Assembly: GCA_035048815.1 (NCBI GenBank)
Contig: JAUCBN010000011.1
Coordinates: 19,422,001 to 19,486,000, forward strand
Source of the DNA: Abelmoschus esculentus
Taxonomy: Eukaryota; Streptophyta; Magnoliopsida; Malvales; Malvaceae
Reading direction: 5' to 3'
DNA length: 64,000 bases
The notes beneath the pieces were generated by a model. It was given only the letters and a program-made list of their open reading frames with translations. It searched no databases and was not told the origin of the DNA. Of this stretch, positions 35,102 through 45,073 are shown piece by piece (positions within the stretch are counted from its first letter, which is position 1; the number at the start of each line of letters is the position of its first letter). The position numbers were made by a program, and so were the translations under genes.

Positions 35102-37138
35102 TGTAGCGACCCTAATTTTGAAAATATATTTAAAAAACGGTTTAATGGTTCAAAAGTTCGGTAGGATTTAAAAATTTGATATCCCGGGAGATTACACCTG
35201 AAGAATAGGATGTCACTCCTATTTGGAATACCGTTTTAATTTAAAAATCGGTTAATCGGTTAGAGTCGCCATCGATCATTCAAAAAGGTGGATCGAACAC
35301 CAAGAAAACAAAACCAGAGATAGGTTCGGGAGTTGGTTACGTTTGGGGAAGGATTAGCACCCCATAACGCCCAAAAATTGGTACCTAAAGATTCACATCG
35401 TAATTTTTAAGAAAATATAATTTAATTACTATTATCCATGGCGATTCAAAAGAGATAACACCCGAAGAACAGGATGCTACTCCCAATATAATACATCGGG
35501 ATAATAATTTCTACGAAATAGAAATATAATAAAAGCACAGTAAAATAAAACTCATTTAATAATAATAATAAAATCAAACTAAATAAAAAAAATAAAATTA
35601 ATAATATAATAAAAACTAATAATAATAATATAAAATAAACATTAGTATATTACTAATAGTTTATATTAAAATAAATAACATATTAATATACATATATACA
35701 TAATATTTGTAATAAAAATAATAATTTAATATATATTTATAATAATAATAATTATTTATATTAATATAAATACGTGTAGTAACATATTAGTAATATATAT
35801 TTATAATAATATATATTAAAAAAACAATACATAATAATAATAAGTTATAATAATATAATATAAACATAATTTATATATATATATATTATAACAGAATAAT
35901 AATAAAGTAATAAAATAAATAAATACATTGTTAATATAAAAAAATAAGCTAAAATAAGTATAACAATAATACCAATAATATTAAAGGAACTAATATGTAA
36001 GAAAACAGAAATTAGAGGGTGGAAATTAAATAAACAGGGGCTGAATCGATCAAAATATAAAAGTATGGGGCTAAATAGGCAAAATTAATGACTAAAATTA
36101 AAGGCGGAACAAACTGGAAAGCCGAAACCAGAAGGATACAAAACTCTAAGGATTACACCTATAATTAACCCATTAATCCGGGTTATTCGCGGGTCCGGGT
36201 CGGGTGGCCGGGTCAATCTCGGGGATCTAGGGGCTAAACGACGTCGTTTTGAGACTTGTTAAAACGATGTTTTGATTTCACTATATAATACTCTTTTTTA
36301 ATGCAAATCCTCTTCATCTTCATATTTCACATGAGAGAAAAGCCCAGAGCTTGAAATGCTCTCAAAGGGTTCGTCTGCTCCGGTGGGGAAGTGGCCGCTG
36401 ACTGCCGTCTCTGACCGCCGGCCACCGTACCGGCCGCCACGAAGGTCACCGGAAACCAAAAAGGAAGGGCCTTTCCTACAGTTCTTGACGCAAGGAACGC
36501 GATGGGGGCTTGGTTTTTCGAAATGAAGATCACACGAGGCTAGATCTGAGAGATAAGTGTTCGAATCTTTAAATATTTTTTTACCTTCTTTCTCTCGGTT
36601 TATGGCTTCGGTCTCTCTCCTCATTTTTTTGATTGGTGTTTGAATGATATGGTGTTATTTCGAATGCTTTTTCTTGCTTCTAAATGTATATTTCTTTTTT
36701 GAACTTCGATCGGTTCGTAACCGAGAATACATTGATGGTTCTAGGTTTTTATACCCATTTTACAATAATATTATATTATTTCTAGCCTATTTAGATCTGT
36801 GATTATAGATATAATAATCTTCTTTTTCTTTTGCAGATTCGAATAGACTTGGGCAGTGGTTGCAGACGGTGGGGTGGTGCCGTTCGAAGGGGCGAACGAA
36901 GGGGCGAGTGACCACCACGCGCGTATTGAATGGTTGCGCGTGGCAGCCACGCGCGACAGCTGGCCAAGGGAAGTGGGAGAGGCGGCTGGCAGCTTGATTA
37001 GGGCAGTTCGGGTTATCTTTAGGGTTATTAGGTTATTGGATCTGGGTTAATTATTTGGGCTTATTGGGTTTTAATGATGGATTTAATGGGTTTGTTTGTA
37101 ATGTGGGTTTAATACCCAGATAAATGGGTTATTATAAG
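35102..37138 (-). repeat. 5' LTR of the minus-strand Ogre element
   Basis: On the plus strand it begins TGTAGCGACC next to the PBS. Its first 300 bases contain, in reverse, the 'gtaaccaactcccgaacc' block shared with the other Ogre LTRs. AT-rich sequence at 35,540-36,000 is followed by a GC-rich patch at 36,370-36,450. The right edge at about 37,138, against chromovirus B LTR, lacks a clear terminal CA, so some bases may be lost. No second LTR was found. The open frames at 36,298-36,624 and 36,856-37,050 are not called as genes. Confidence 0.65.
36746..36753 (-). promoter_or_regulatory. Probable TATA box of the minus-strand Ogre LTR
   Basis: The minus strand reads GGGTATAAAAACC, about 385 bp into the LTR, upstream of the shared R/U5 blocks. 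A plus-strand tatataata at about 36,283 is considered less likely because it points the other way. Confidence 0.4.
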
Positions 37139-38579
37139 GCCGCCCAACACTCGGAATAAAAGTTTTCAATCATATCCCGGCATGTTACATCAGATGGCCT
37201 TCAACATGTTGCAACACTTATAGATATCCAGATTTCCAACACACAAGGACTCAAACCACACAAACGATCCACCTAGGATCATAGCACAACAAGATATATT
37301 TAGATTATCTCAATTAGTCTTTCAGGATTATAATATAAATCTTAGTTCGATAATTCGTTTCGTAGCTTTTAGATTAAAGTAATTATTTATTAAAATCACC
37401 AAGCCCCAAATCTCTACTCAAACTTGGCCAAAATACAAAGGGGTATCGATATGCTTATATAGGGTATCAAAACACACAGCATCGATGCCCACCCAAAGAG
37501 GGTATCGAAACAAGGGTATCGATGACAATATCGATACCCTTTGACCAATTCAAAAGTCAACAAAAGGGGAAGGACCGTTTCGATACTTGTATTGATGCAA
37601 AAAGTTACTGAGGGTACGGTATCGAACCATGGTTCGATACCTCAATATGACAAGTCAAAATTTACTTAGGGGTATCGATACCGGTAGCCCGAGTATCGAT
37701 ACCCCCTGCACGAAATGCAGGTTTGCACTTAGAATTTCTAGAGTTTCATCCCCAACCCTCATCTAATAAATCCTAAATTGTTTCATGCCAATATTATGAG
37801 TGTTTAACGTATTTTAACACCATTTTCCATCCATTAATCACATTAGCATAATTTCCACCATTAAAGGTTTCAAACCTAAAAACCAAGCATTCAAGCACCA
37901 GGTCTACATGTATGCAACTACCATGATATGCATAATAAAAAGAAGACTTGAGAGTACCAACCTCAAGCAAACACAACCAAAACGAGCTCCACACCTCTTC
38001 AAGCTTTTCCCTTTCCAAAGCTAGAAGATGGGTCCTCTACTTGTTTCTCTACAAGGGAGAGGTTAAACCAACACTTAGACTCCTCCTTGGATAACTCTAA
38101 CTCTTATAAACATAAAGAAAACACAAAGAAAACTCCTAAAACCTCAATCCCGGATTAAATCTTAAACCCCCACTAAAACCTTACCTCCACCAAAACTATC
38201 CATTCTTACCTTATTTTAAAGATCCTTGACAGCCCTACAAAACTTCCTCTAACACCAAAATGAGATTGTAACTCTAAACTTAAAAGATCTTACCTTTAAC
38301 CAAGTCTTCTTGCAACTAAAGGAGATGAAGTTGGGAAGAAAAAGGGAGAAGGAGATGATATCATCTCTGCAGGAGAAAATAAAACCTTCATCCTCTCTTA
38401 TTCATCCTATTTAGACATTCACTAAAATATCCTCACCCAAGCTCTTAAGTCCCAACCATTAAAACTCAACAAGCCCAAAGCCCAACAAGGCCCAAACTAT
38501 ACAAAATTGGGGCCCAAAACCTAAGCCCAATCCTATGGGTTAACCCAACACTTGGGTATGGGAAATTTGGGTCATTACA
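37139..38579 (-). repeat. Truncated 5' LTR of chromovirus B
   Basis: It corresponds base for base, with scattered differences and small indels, to 19,690-21,135 of the 3' LTR. The part equivalent to 18,963-19,689 is missing, cut at the Ogre LTR. It ends TTACA at 38,579, followed by the duplicated target GCCTC. Confidence 0.8.
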
Positions 38580-38584
38580 GCCTC

Positions 38585-38889
38585 GGCAGTGGCTCTACAC
38601 CCCTAAACTCAAACCAAGCATTATCCTCAATGCTTAATTTAGGGGTAAGCAGTAAGTAAAAAAATATAACAAGTAAAAACAGTCAATTATATGCGCAGCA
38701 AATAAAAGAAAGTGAAGAAATTATAATGATTCGGAAGAGCTTTCTTCCACAATTTGTTTTCTCGATCTTGCTACGGATTGTTGTGCCCTTGGTGATGGAG
38801 ATGACTTTGCTCTTCTTGGTGGCTGAACTCTCGTTGGTGTTGCTCGTTACATAGGAGCATTCACCCCTTCTCCTCCTTCATCTCCATTC
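38585..38889 (-). other. Continuation of Athila element 2 beyond the insertion
   Basis: It begins 'ggcagtggctctacacccc' and holds a second PPT-like word (cccctaaactcaaacc). On the minus strand 38,880-38,715 reads as a Pro/Ser/Arg-rich tail ('ATPTRVQPPRRAKSSPSPRA') ending in a stop, plausibly the C-terminus of an Athila ORF. This assignment is weak. Confidence 0.4.
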
Positions 38890-40110
38890 ATGCATGAGGA
38901 CAATAGAACTCTTTTTTTAAACCTGCTTATCTACTCAAGCATGAGTAGTGTAAAACTTGCTTATCTATTCAAGCATGAGGAGAATATAACATGCATATCC
39001 ATTTGTATATGAGGAGAATGAAACCTTTTTTGAACCTGCTTATCTACTCGAGCATGAGGAGAGTAGAACATGTTTATCGTTTCGAGAATGAGAACAATAG
39101 AACCTACATATCTATTCGTGCATGAGAAGATTAGAACCCCTTTTTTGAAATCTGCTTATCTACTCAAGCATGAGGAGAGTACAACATGCTTATCTATTCG
39201 AGCATAAAGAGAATAGAACTTACATATCCATTCGTGCATGAGGAGAATGAAACCTTTCTTTGAACTTGCTTATCTACTCGAGCATGAGGAGAGTAGAACA
39301 TGCTTATATATTCGAGCATGAGGAGAATAGAATCTGCATATCCATTCGTGCATGAGGAGAATGAAACCCTTTTTTGAACTTGATTATCTACTCGAGCATG
39401 AGAAAAGTAGAACCTTCTTATCTATTCGAGCATGAGGAGAATAGAATTTGTATATCTATTCGTGCATGAGGAGAATAGAACCTTTTTTGAACTTGCTTAT
39501 CTACTCGAGCATGAGGAGAGTAGAACTTGCTTATCTATTCGAGCATGAGGAGAATAGAACCTGTATATCTATTCATGCATGAGGAGAATTGAACCCTTTT
39601 TTGAACTTGCTTATCTACTCGAGCATGTGGAGAGTAGAAATTGCTTATCTATTCGAGCATGAGGAGAATAGTACCTACATATCCATTCGTGTATGAGGAG
39701 AATGAAACCCTTTTTTGAACTTGCTTATCTACTCGAGCATGAGAAGAGTATAACTTGCTTATTTATTCGAGCATAAGGAGAATAGAACCTGCATATCCAT
39801 TCGTGCATGAGGAGAATGGAACCCTTTTCGAACTTGCTTATCTACTCAAGCATGAGGAGAGTAGAACATGCTTATTTATTCGAGAATGAGGAGAATAGAA
39901 CTCGCATATCCATTCGTGCATGAGGAGAATGGAACCCTTTACGAACTTGCTTATCTACTCGAGCATGAGGAAAGTAGAACATGCTTATCCATCTAAGCAT
40001 GATAAAGATAAAACCTTTGTCTTTAACACATGCCTATCTATTCAGGCACAAGAAGAATAGAACTCGCCTATCCGTTCAAGCATAAGAAGAATGAAACCTT
40101 CCAAGGAGTT
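38890..40110. repeat. Tandem array, ~114-bp higher-order unit of three related subunits
   Basis: The word 'gcttatctactcgagcatg' or a close variant starts at 39,038, 39,154, 39,268, 39,382, 39,495, 39,609, 39,723, 39,836 and 39,949, spacing 113-116 bp. Each unit contains three diverged 34-46-bp subunits of the form 'gc(t/a)tatc-att/act-cg-gcatgaggagaat'. Degenerate copies extend to both sides. It ends close to the Ogre-type LTR at 40.1 kb. No coding potential. Confidence 0.85.
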
Positions 40111-41695
40111 TGAGACCAATGAAAATCAGTGCCTTTTGTTCTTTGCTCTATCCTTTTTTCACCGGAAAAAGCAAAGAAGGGGAAGTTGTTGTCACTGATT
40201 TTTGGCTGAAAAGTAAAATTAGAACTACATTATTCTTGTAGATTTGATTCAAACACAAAAATGAAAAATACACAAGGAAAGATGGAAAGAAATTATAGCC
40301 TTGATTCATCAGATTCGTTTCAGAAGGAAACAATGCAAATGAAAACTTCAAAAGAGGAATTCAATCAGTCAAATTGGAAGGGAATATGGATTAGAATTAA
40401 ATCATGGATATTAGGTGATATTTCACCCAATTTGGAAGAATTAACTTTGATCATTCTATGTACTTTTGGTAGGAAAAATCCCTATATAAACAATCCACAT
40501 TTCCCTTTACCAAGACACACCACAACAACAACACAACCACAATTCACATTCACCATTCATACTTCTCTATTGTAATTCATCATTTCTCTTACCACCATCA
40601 CTTTTTATTGGAATTTTTGTGGAATACAAGAAGAAAAACTTGTTTTTAGGTATTTTGTTCTAGATCTTTTATTTATTTATTTATTTATTATTGTAGATAC
40701 AATTATAATCAGAGTAATTCTAACTTTTTTTATTTATAAAAAACTTTGTTCTTATTTTTCTTCTTATGAATAATTGATGAACTCAAATGATTTTTTTTAT
40801 AAAAGTTTTTTGATCTATTTTCTTTAATAAAAGTTAGTAAATAATGTTTTAAGCTTCATAATGTTTTAAGCTTCATATCTATTTTTAATAAAACTTGGTC
40901 ACTTTAACCATAAAACCCTTTGTAAATATCTTTTAAATTTAATATATTTTTGTTTACTTTTAATTTAATTATTAATTCTCCTTTCTATTATTTATTTTTT
41001 AAACTATCTTGCCCTTGTTAATTTTAATTGATAAACATGTTGTATTTTTTGTTATATTAGTTTAAATAAACCCTTAGGGATAGGTTCTTAATTGTCTTAG
41101 TTAGAGCCTTGTATGTAAGGTAAATAATTTTCCTTTACATTTAATAAGATATTAATTATAACCTTTATAGGTAAAATTTATTTAGACAATTTTTTAGATT
41201 GATAATAATTAATTTAGAATAATAAAAGTTTCAACACAATAAATTTCTTTGTTTGATTGATTAAAAAATAAAACTTAATTAATGCGGCGTTCCACTAAAG
41301 GGAGCTAATGGGTTAGCGCCAGAAATATTGGCGGTGATTAAAGTTTACTCTCCTAGCAGTGAGGCCGTTAAAATGGAATTATATTCATTAATAGATAATA
41401 ACTTAAATTTCATACGAACTTGCAAATTTCGACATTAAAATGTTTTGTACTCGGATAGGTACCAATTTTTTGGTGTTGTGGGGTGCTAACTCTTCCTCAC
41501 ACGTAACCGACTCTTAAACCCGTTTTTACGTTTTTCGCAGACCAAAATTGTTGTTTTAATAAAACAAAATAATTTTTATTAAAATAATCCATTTTTAGGT
41601 GATCTAATCATACTTTTAAAAAAGATTGGTAGCGACTCGGTTGTTTTTGTTTTTAAAGAAAAAAATCATCGAATCGCTAGAAAAGGGGTTATGCA
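40111..41695 (+). repeat. Plus-strand Tat/Ogre-type LTR (probable 3' LTR)
   Basis: It shares with the 4.5-6.3 kb LTR the TATA region, the 'tttatttatttatt' run after 'taggtatt', 'gttagcgccaga', and the 'taaccgactc' block, ending 'ggggttatgCA' at 41,695. No PBS follows, which fits a 3' LTR. Identity to the 5' copy is clearly below that of a young pair, so they may be two family members. The left boundary is approximate. Two open frames near 40,148-40,575 are chance. Confidence 0.6.
40493..40500 (+). promoter_or_regulatory. TATA box of the Ogre-type LTR
   Basis: TATATAAA is followed by a C/A-rich leader with 'acaccacaacaacaacac', matching the layout at 4,871. Confidence 0.5.
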
Positions 41696-41701
41696 AGCTC
41701 A

Positions 41702-42291
41702 TGTGGCCTTAGTCGCTTTCTCGATCGAAACTTGACTAAGCCACCTTGATTCCCTCGTCACAAGGCTAGATTCCCTCTAGCTGAGTCGTATGGCCTTCGG
41801 CAAAGTCCCCCGAAAAACGCCTAAGTCAGCCTGGATTCTTGCTTTAGAAGATTAAACTCTTTCAAAGCCTACGAATGCAAGATCGTTCTAAGCGAAAGCT
41901 GAACAAAAGAACAACTAAAAGTGAATGGCACCAAGAATAAAGAAGAATACTCAAGAACATTAAGAACACTCAAAAAAATTTAGAATAAATACTTCTTGTA
42001 ATATCAAAATAATGGAAGATTGAGATACAAGTGTGTTTACAAGTTCAAGATGATTAAATGTGGTAGGGGTAAGCCTTTATTTATAGTTGAAGCCCCTACA
42101 TCCAATGGTCCAGTTTAAATTACATCGACGGTCAAAATCAACTCTATCTCTTTCTAAATCTCTAATTATCTCAAACATTATCTAAATAATTTATCTTAAA
42201 TAAATTCAAATGGATAATACTTTGACCAAATTACCCTTTGGAATCTTCTGTGGAATGGGCTAAGTCCGGTGAGTTTGTGGGCTTTCTAACA
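41702..42291 (-). repeat. Copia-type LTR, minus strand
   Basis: On the minus strand it starts TGTTAGAAAG after a purine-rich 'gttggagaa' and ends GGCCACA, 590 bp. A minus-strand TATA box (CTATAAATAAAGG) lies about 205 bp inside. Size and ends fit a Ty1/copia LTR. It abuts the Ogre-type LTR at 41,695. Confidence 0.55.
42077..42086 (-). promoter_or_regulatory. TATA box of the copia LTR
   Basis: The minus strand reads TATAAATAAAGG. Its orientation supports a minus-strand LTR. Confidence 0.45.
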
Positions 42292-42439
42292 TTCTCCAAC
42301 TGCTGGGTCAAATTTGACGGTTTTAGTAAGACCAATACATCACTTTAAAACTCTTTGATTGATGTTTGTGCCAATGCCTCGGACCCAAATGCATGGTCCG
42401 TGACAAATCCATGGTAAGCAAAGTGAGTGACATGTCAAA
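42292..42439 (-). other. PPT and short internal remnant beside the copia LTR
   Basis: The purine-rich gttggagaa (minus strand, 42,292-42,300) is followed by about 140 bp without recognisable coding. The rest of the element is absent. Confidence 0.35.
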
Positions 42440-42448
42440 ATTCCACGT

Positions 42449-42624
42449 GAATGGTAGCTTGGCCTAATTGTTAGTTGTGTACTTTATTTTAAATATCTAA
42501 GTTCAAATCCCATAAAAATTAATATAAGATTCTTTTATTTAAAATCAATCATATGATGCTACTTATTTATCATTAAATTAAGAAAGATAAATAATTATAT
42601 TTATTTAAAAAAATATATTTTAAC
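42449..42624 (+). mobile_element. tRNA-derived SINE (~176 bp)
   Basis: The head contains an A-box-like TGGCCTAATTG at 42,460-42,470 and a B-box-like AGTTCAAATCC at 42,500-42,510, at the spacing of an RNA polymerase III promoter. ATTCCACGT flanks it on both sides (42,440-42,448 and 42,625-42,633), an exact 9-bp target duplication. The tail is AT-rich. It carries no protein; it would have been copied by LINE enzymes. Confidence 0.7.
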
Positions 42625-42633
42625 ATTCCACGT

Positions 42634-42993
42634 CATCATATCAGTCTATATGTCTTGGCCCAATTAATAGAACGTGAGGGTAAATCATTTGTCTTTTTTG
42701 ATGCATCCATTTAAAAATTAGATTTAAGTTTTAAGATTAAGAATGGTTAGATTTTAAGAAATTAGGTGTAAGATTTAATTTTTTAAGAAATTAAGTGTAA
42801 GATATATTTTTTAAAATGGATGATTTAGGGTTTAAGATATATAAATTAAGTTTAAAGTTTAAATTTAATTTATTTTTTAAATAAGATATTATTTTTCTAA
42901 TCATTAAATAAGATATTAAAAAACATAATTAGAGGATAAGAGATTTTTAGTTGTGAATTGTGTTGATTTTTTTCGTTCAATAAAAATTTATTT
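42634..42993. other. AT-rich spacer
   Basis: No gene is seen. A word 'ttaagaaattaggtgtaagat' is repeated with small changes at about 42,756 and 42,786. Confidence 0.35.
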
Positions 42994-43005
42994 AAAAAAC
43001 TAAAA

Positions 43006-43868
43006 TATTGATTTTATAATACGGATGAGGCTACCACGTGCGTCGAACATTGTTGAACATCACTAACAATGAACATCGCTGAACATTATCAAATTAATTA
43101 ATAAAAATTAAAATTCTAAGGACTAAACATATAATTTTAAATTATTTAAAATAAAAATTTTAAAATATATATTATTTTCATTTTTAAATTATTTTTTAAA
43201 ATTATTTTTAATTTAAAAAATAAAAATATTAAATCAAAAACTTAAAACCCTAAAGTCAAAAGCCTAAATATTAAACCTTAAACCCTAAAATCCAAAACCC
43301 TAAATCGTAAACTCTAAACCTTAAAACAATAAAACCCTAAATCATAAAATCTAAAAATATAACCCAAACCCTAAAATAAAAAATATGAAACTCTAAAAGC
43401 ATAAATTCTAAACTTAAAACCCAAAATTAGTTTAAGATTTTAGGTTTAGGGTTTTGATTATTTTAAGGTTTGGGATTTTATGGTTTGGATTTTGTGTTTA
43501 TGATTTAGGATTTTTAGGATTTTGGTTTTAGTTTTGGATCTAGGATTTTAATATTATATTTTAGGGTTTGTGATTTAATATTTAGTGATTTAGATTTTTT
43601 ATTTTGATTTTAGGGTTTAGAGTTTAGCTTTTTATTTTTAAATTAATTTTTAGGGTTTAATATTTTTTATTTAATTAATAAAATAAAATAAAATATACAT
43701 AAAAAAATACTTTAATAAAAAATTAATTTAAATAATTTATAATTATATTTTGAGTTTTTAAATTTTTTAATATTTATAAATCAGTTTAATAATGTTTAAC
43801 AATGTTCATCATTAACGTGTTTAACGGTGTTCGACGGCGTCCGTTATAAAATTTTCTTTATAGTATTA
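43006..43868. mobile_element. Foldback/MULE-like element with telomere-like arms
   Basis: The two halves are inverted copies. Left end 'attttataatacgga..' with 'gtcgaacattgttgaaca' mirrors right end 'tgttcgacggcgtccgttat'. The left arm carries degenerate CCCTAAA words (43,240-43,430), the right arm TTTAGGG words (43,440-43,640). AAAAAACTAAAA lies just outside both ends (42,994-43,005 and 43,869-43,880), a likely target duplication. No transposase is encoded. It ends about 105 bp before the telo-boxes of the L1-domain gene. Confidence 0.65.
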
Positions 43869-43971
43869 AAAAAACTAAAATAACAAAAATCTTAAATGTT
43901 GAGGGTAAATTTAAACATTATGCCAAAAAAAATTAGAAACATTAACCGGGCAATTCTATTGAACTTTATTA

Positions 43972-43980
43972 AAACCCTAG
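43972..43980 (+). promoter_or_regulatory. Telo-box 1 of the L1-domain gene
   Basis: AAACCCTAG lies 62 bp before the start codon. Telo-boxes are common just upstream of, or in the 5' UTR of, plant ribosomal and ribosome-biogenesis genes, which suits the gene's predicted role. Confidence 0.6.
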
Positions 43981-43998
43981 AGAGGAGAAAGGGGGAAT

Positions 43999-44007
43999 TA
44001 AACCCTA
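43999..44007 (+). promoter_or_regulatory. Telo-box 2 of the L1-domain gene
   Basis: TAAACCCTA repeats the first box 28 bp further on, within a duplicated 'aaaccctagag-ggagaaaggggaat' leader. No certain TATA box was seen upstream. Confidence 0.6.
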
Positions 44008-44041
44008 GAGCGGAGAAAGGAGGAATTGAGCAGAGCAGAGT

Positions 44042-45073
44042 ATGGCGGCAACGGCGACGGTGGAGAAAGCTGTGAACGCTCTCCTGAAATGGAGAGACTC
44101 TCAGTCTCATCTGCAAAAACCCCAACTTCTGGAGGAGGATGAATTGCTTTATCTCATCGTCAGCCTCAAGAAAATCCCTCAGAATCGCGTTAATCCGATG
44201 AAGGTGCCTCTGCCTCACCCCATCATCGACCCCTCGTCGGATTCCGCCGAGCTTTGCATGTTCATTGACGACCGCCCCAAGTCAGGCCTCACGAAAGACG
44301 CCGCCTCCAAGAAAATCAAGTCGGAAAACATACCCATCACGAAGTTAATCAAGCTGTCAAAGCTTAAGACCGATTATCAGCCATTCGAGGCCAAAAGAAA
44401 GCTCTGCGATTCATACAACATGTTTTTCGCCGATAAGAGGATTATCCCCCTTCTTCCTCGGTTACTGGGGAAGCAATTTTTCAAGAAGAAGAAGATCCCA
44501 GTTCCTGTGAACCTTAAGCATAAAAACTGGAAGGAGCAGATTGAGAAGGCTTGTTCTTCTGCTATGTTATTCTTGGGTAGTGGGACTTGCTGCGTGGTGA
44601 AGGTGGCTAAGCTTTCGCTGGGGAAGAAGGAGATTGTCGAAAACGTGGTGGCTGCTATTAATGGGATCGTCGAGGTTATCCCGAGCAAGTGGGGTTCGAT
44701 CAGGTCATTTCATTTGAAGTTGCCAGACAGTTTGGCTCTACCTGTTTATCAGGCTATGCCTGATCTTCGTCTCAAGATTGTCTCCGGAGCCGATAACCCT
44801 GCACCTATGGAGGAAAAGCAAGAAGTTGAAGTAGAGGAAGAAGATGGTTCTCATCAAAAGAAGAAGAATAAGAAAAGCAAGGGGAGGATACATGAAGTTC
44901 AGTACATGGATGATCAAGAGAATATCAATGACTCCAACTCCGGGGCGGATATAAAAGATGAGATCAAGACAGACAATATCTCGACCAAGAAAAAGAAGAC
45001 TGCTTTAAAAAAGTCGAGCTCCATTGACATGAAGGTCAAGGATAAGAAAAAGAAGAAAAGGTTAGCTGCTTAA
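44042..45073 (+). CDS. Ribosomal-L1-domain protein (RSL1D1/Utp30-like), ribosome biogenesis
   Basis: This is an intact intronless frame of 343 codons from ATG 44,042 (context agtATGGCG) to TAA 45,071. Residues ~5-235 form a eukaryotic ribosomal L1-like domain: 'VEKAVNALLKWRDSQS' at the start, 'HPIIDPSSDSAELCMFIDDR', 'ENIPITKLIKLSKLKTDY', 'SYNMFFADKRIIPLLPRLLG', 'KKKKIPVPVNL' and 'AMLFLGSGTCCVVKVAKL'. Residues ~255-343 are a charged tail: an acidic patch (EEKQEVEVEEEDG), then Lys clusters (KKKNKKSKGR, KKKKTALKK, KDKKKKKR) that look like nuclear/nucleolar signals. The family (human RSL1D1, yeast Utp30/Cic1) acts in the nucleolus on pre-ribosomes. Two telo-boxes precede it. Codon use and lack of breaks contrast with all surrounding transposon frames. 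It could be a retrocopy, but no target duplication or poly(A) was found; single-exon members are plausible. Family confident; exact role inferred. Confidence 0.92.
   Translation: MAATATVEKAVNALLKWRDSQSHLQKPQLLEEDELLYLIVSLKKIPQNRVNPMKVPLPHPIIDPSSDSAELCMFIDDRPKSGLTKDAASKKIKSENIPITKLIKLSKLKTDYQPFEAKRKLCDSYNMFFADKRIIPLLPRLLGKQFFKKKKIPVPVNLKHKNWKEQIEKACSSAMLFLGSGTCCVVKVAKLSLGKKEIVENVVAAINGIVEVIPSKWGSIRSFHLKLPDSLALPVYQAMPDLRLKIVSGADNPAPMEEKQEVEVEEEDGSHQKKKNKKSKGRIHEVQYMDDQENINDSNSGADIKDEIKTDNISTKKKKTALKKSSSIDMKVKDKKKKKRLAA

Larger units (their letters stand above)
18958..38584 (-). mobile_element. Nested 19.6-kb composite insertion with TSD GCCTC
   Basis: GCCTC at 18,958-18,962 is repeated at 38,580-38,584, directly outside the two ends of the same LTR family (18,963-21,135 and 37,139-38,579). 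This defines one chromovirus insertion into Athila 2. Inside it lies chromovirus B pol (about 21.2-23.75 kb), then a Tat/Ogre element (about 23.76-37.14 kb) that has replaced the chromovirus gag, PBS and part of its 5' LTR. Host sequence reads across the empty site as 'attgcctcggcagtggctc'. Confidence 0.8.

Noticed and set aside
36283..36530. Plus-strand tatataata followed by an ATG and a short GC-rich open frame
   Set aside because: It lies inside the LTR of a minus-strand element (PBS at 35,081-35,099), so it points against the element; the GC patch alone creates the frame.
38890..40110. CRISPR-like array
   Set aside because: The repeats are directly adjacent, mutually diverged and without unique spacers; the DNA is plant nuclear. 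It is a minisatellite.
4500..41695. One intact 37-kb outer Ogre element bounded by the two plus-strand LTRs
   Set aside because: The LTRs are related but too diverged by eye, no matching target duplication was found, and no plus-strand Ogre gag/pol continues between them; not claimed as a single element.
43240..43640. Interstitial telomere from a chromosome fusion
   Set aside because: The CCCTAAA-like words are degenerate and are followed by TTTAGGG-like words within a longer palindrome with flanking duplications, which fits a foldback element better.
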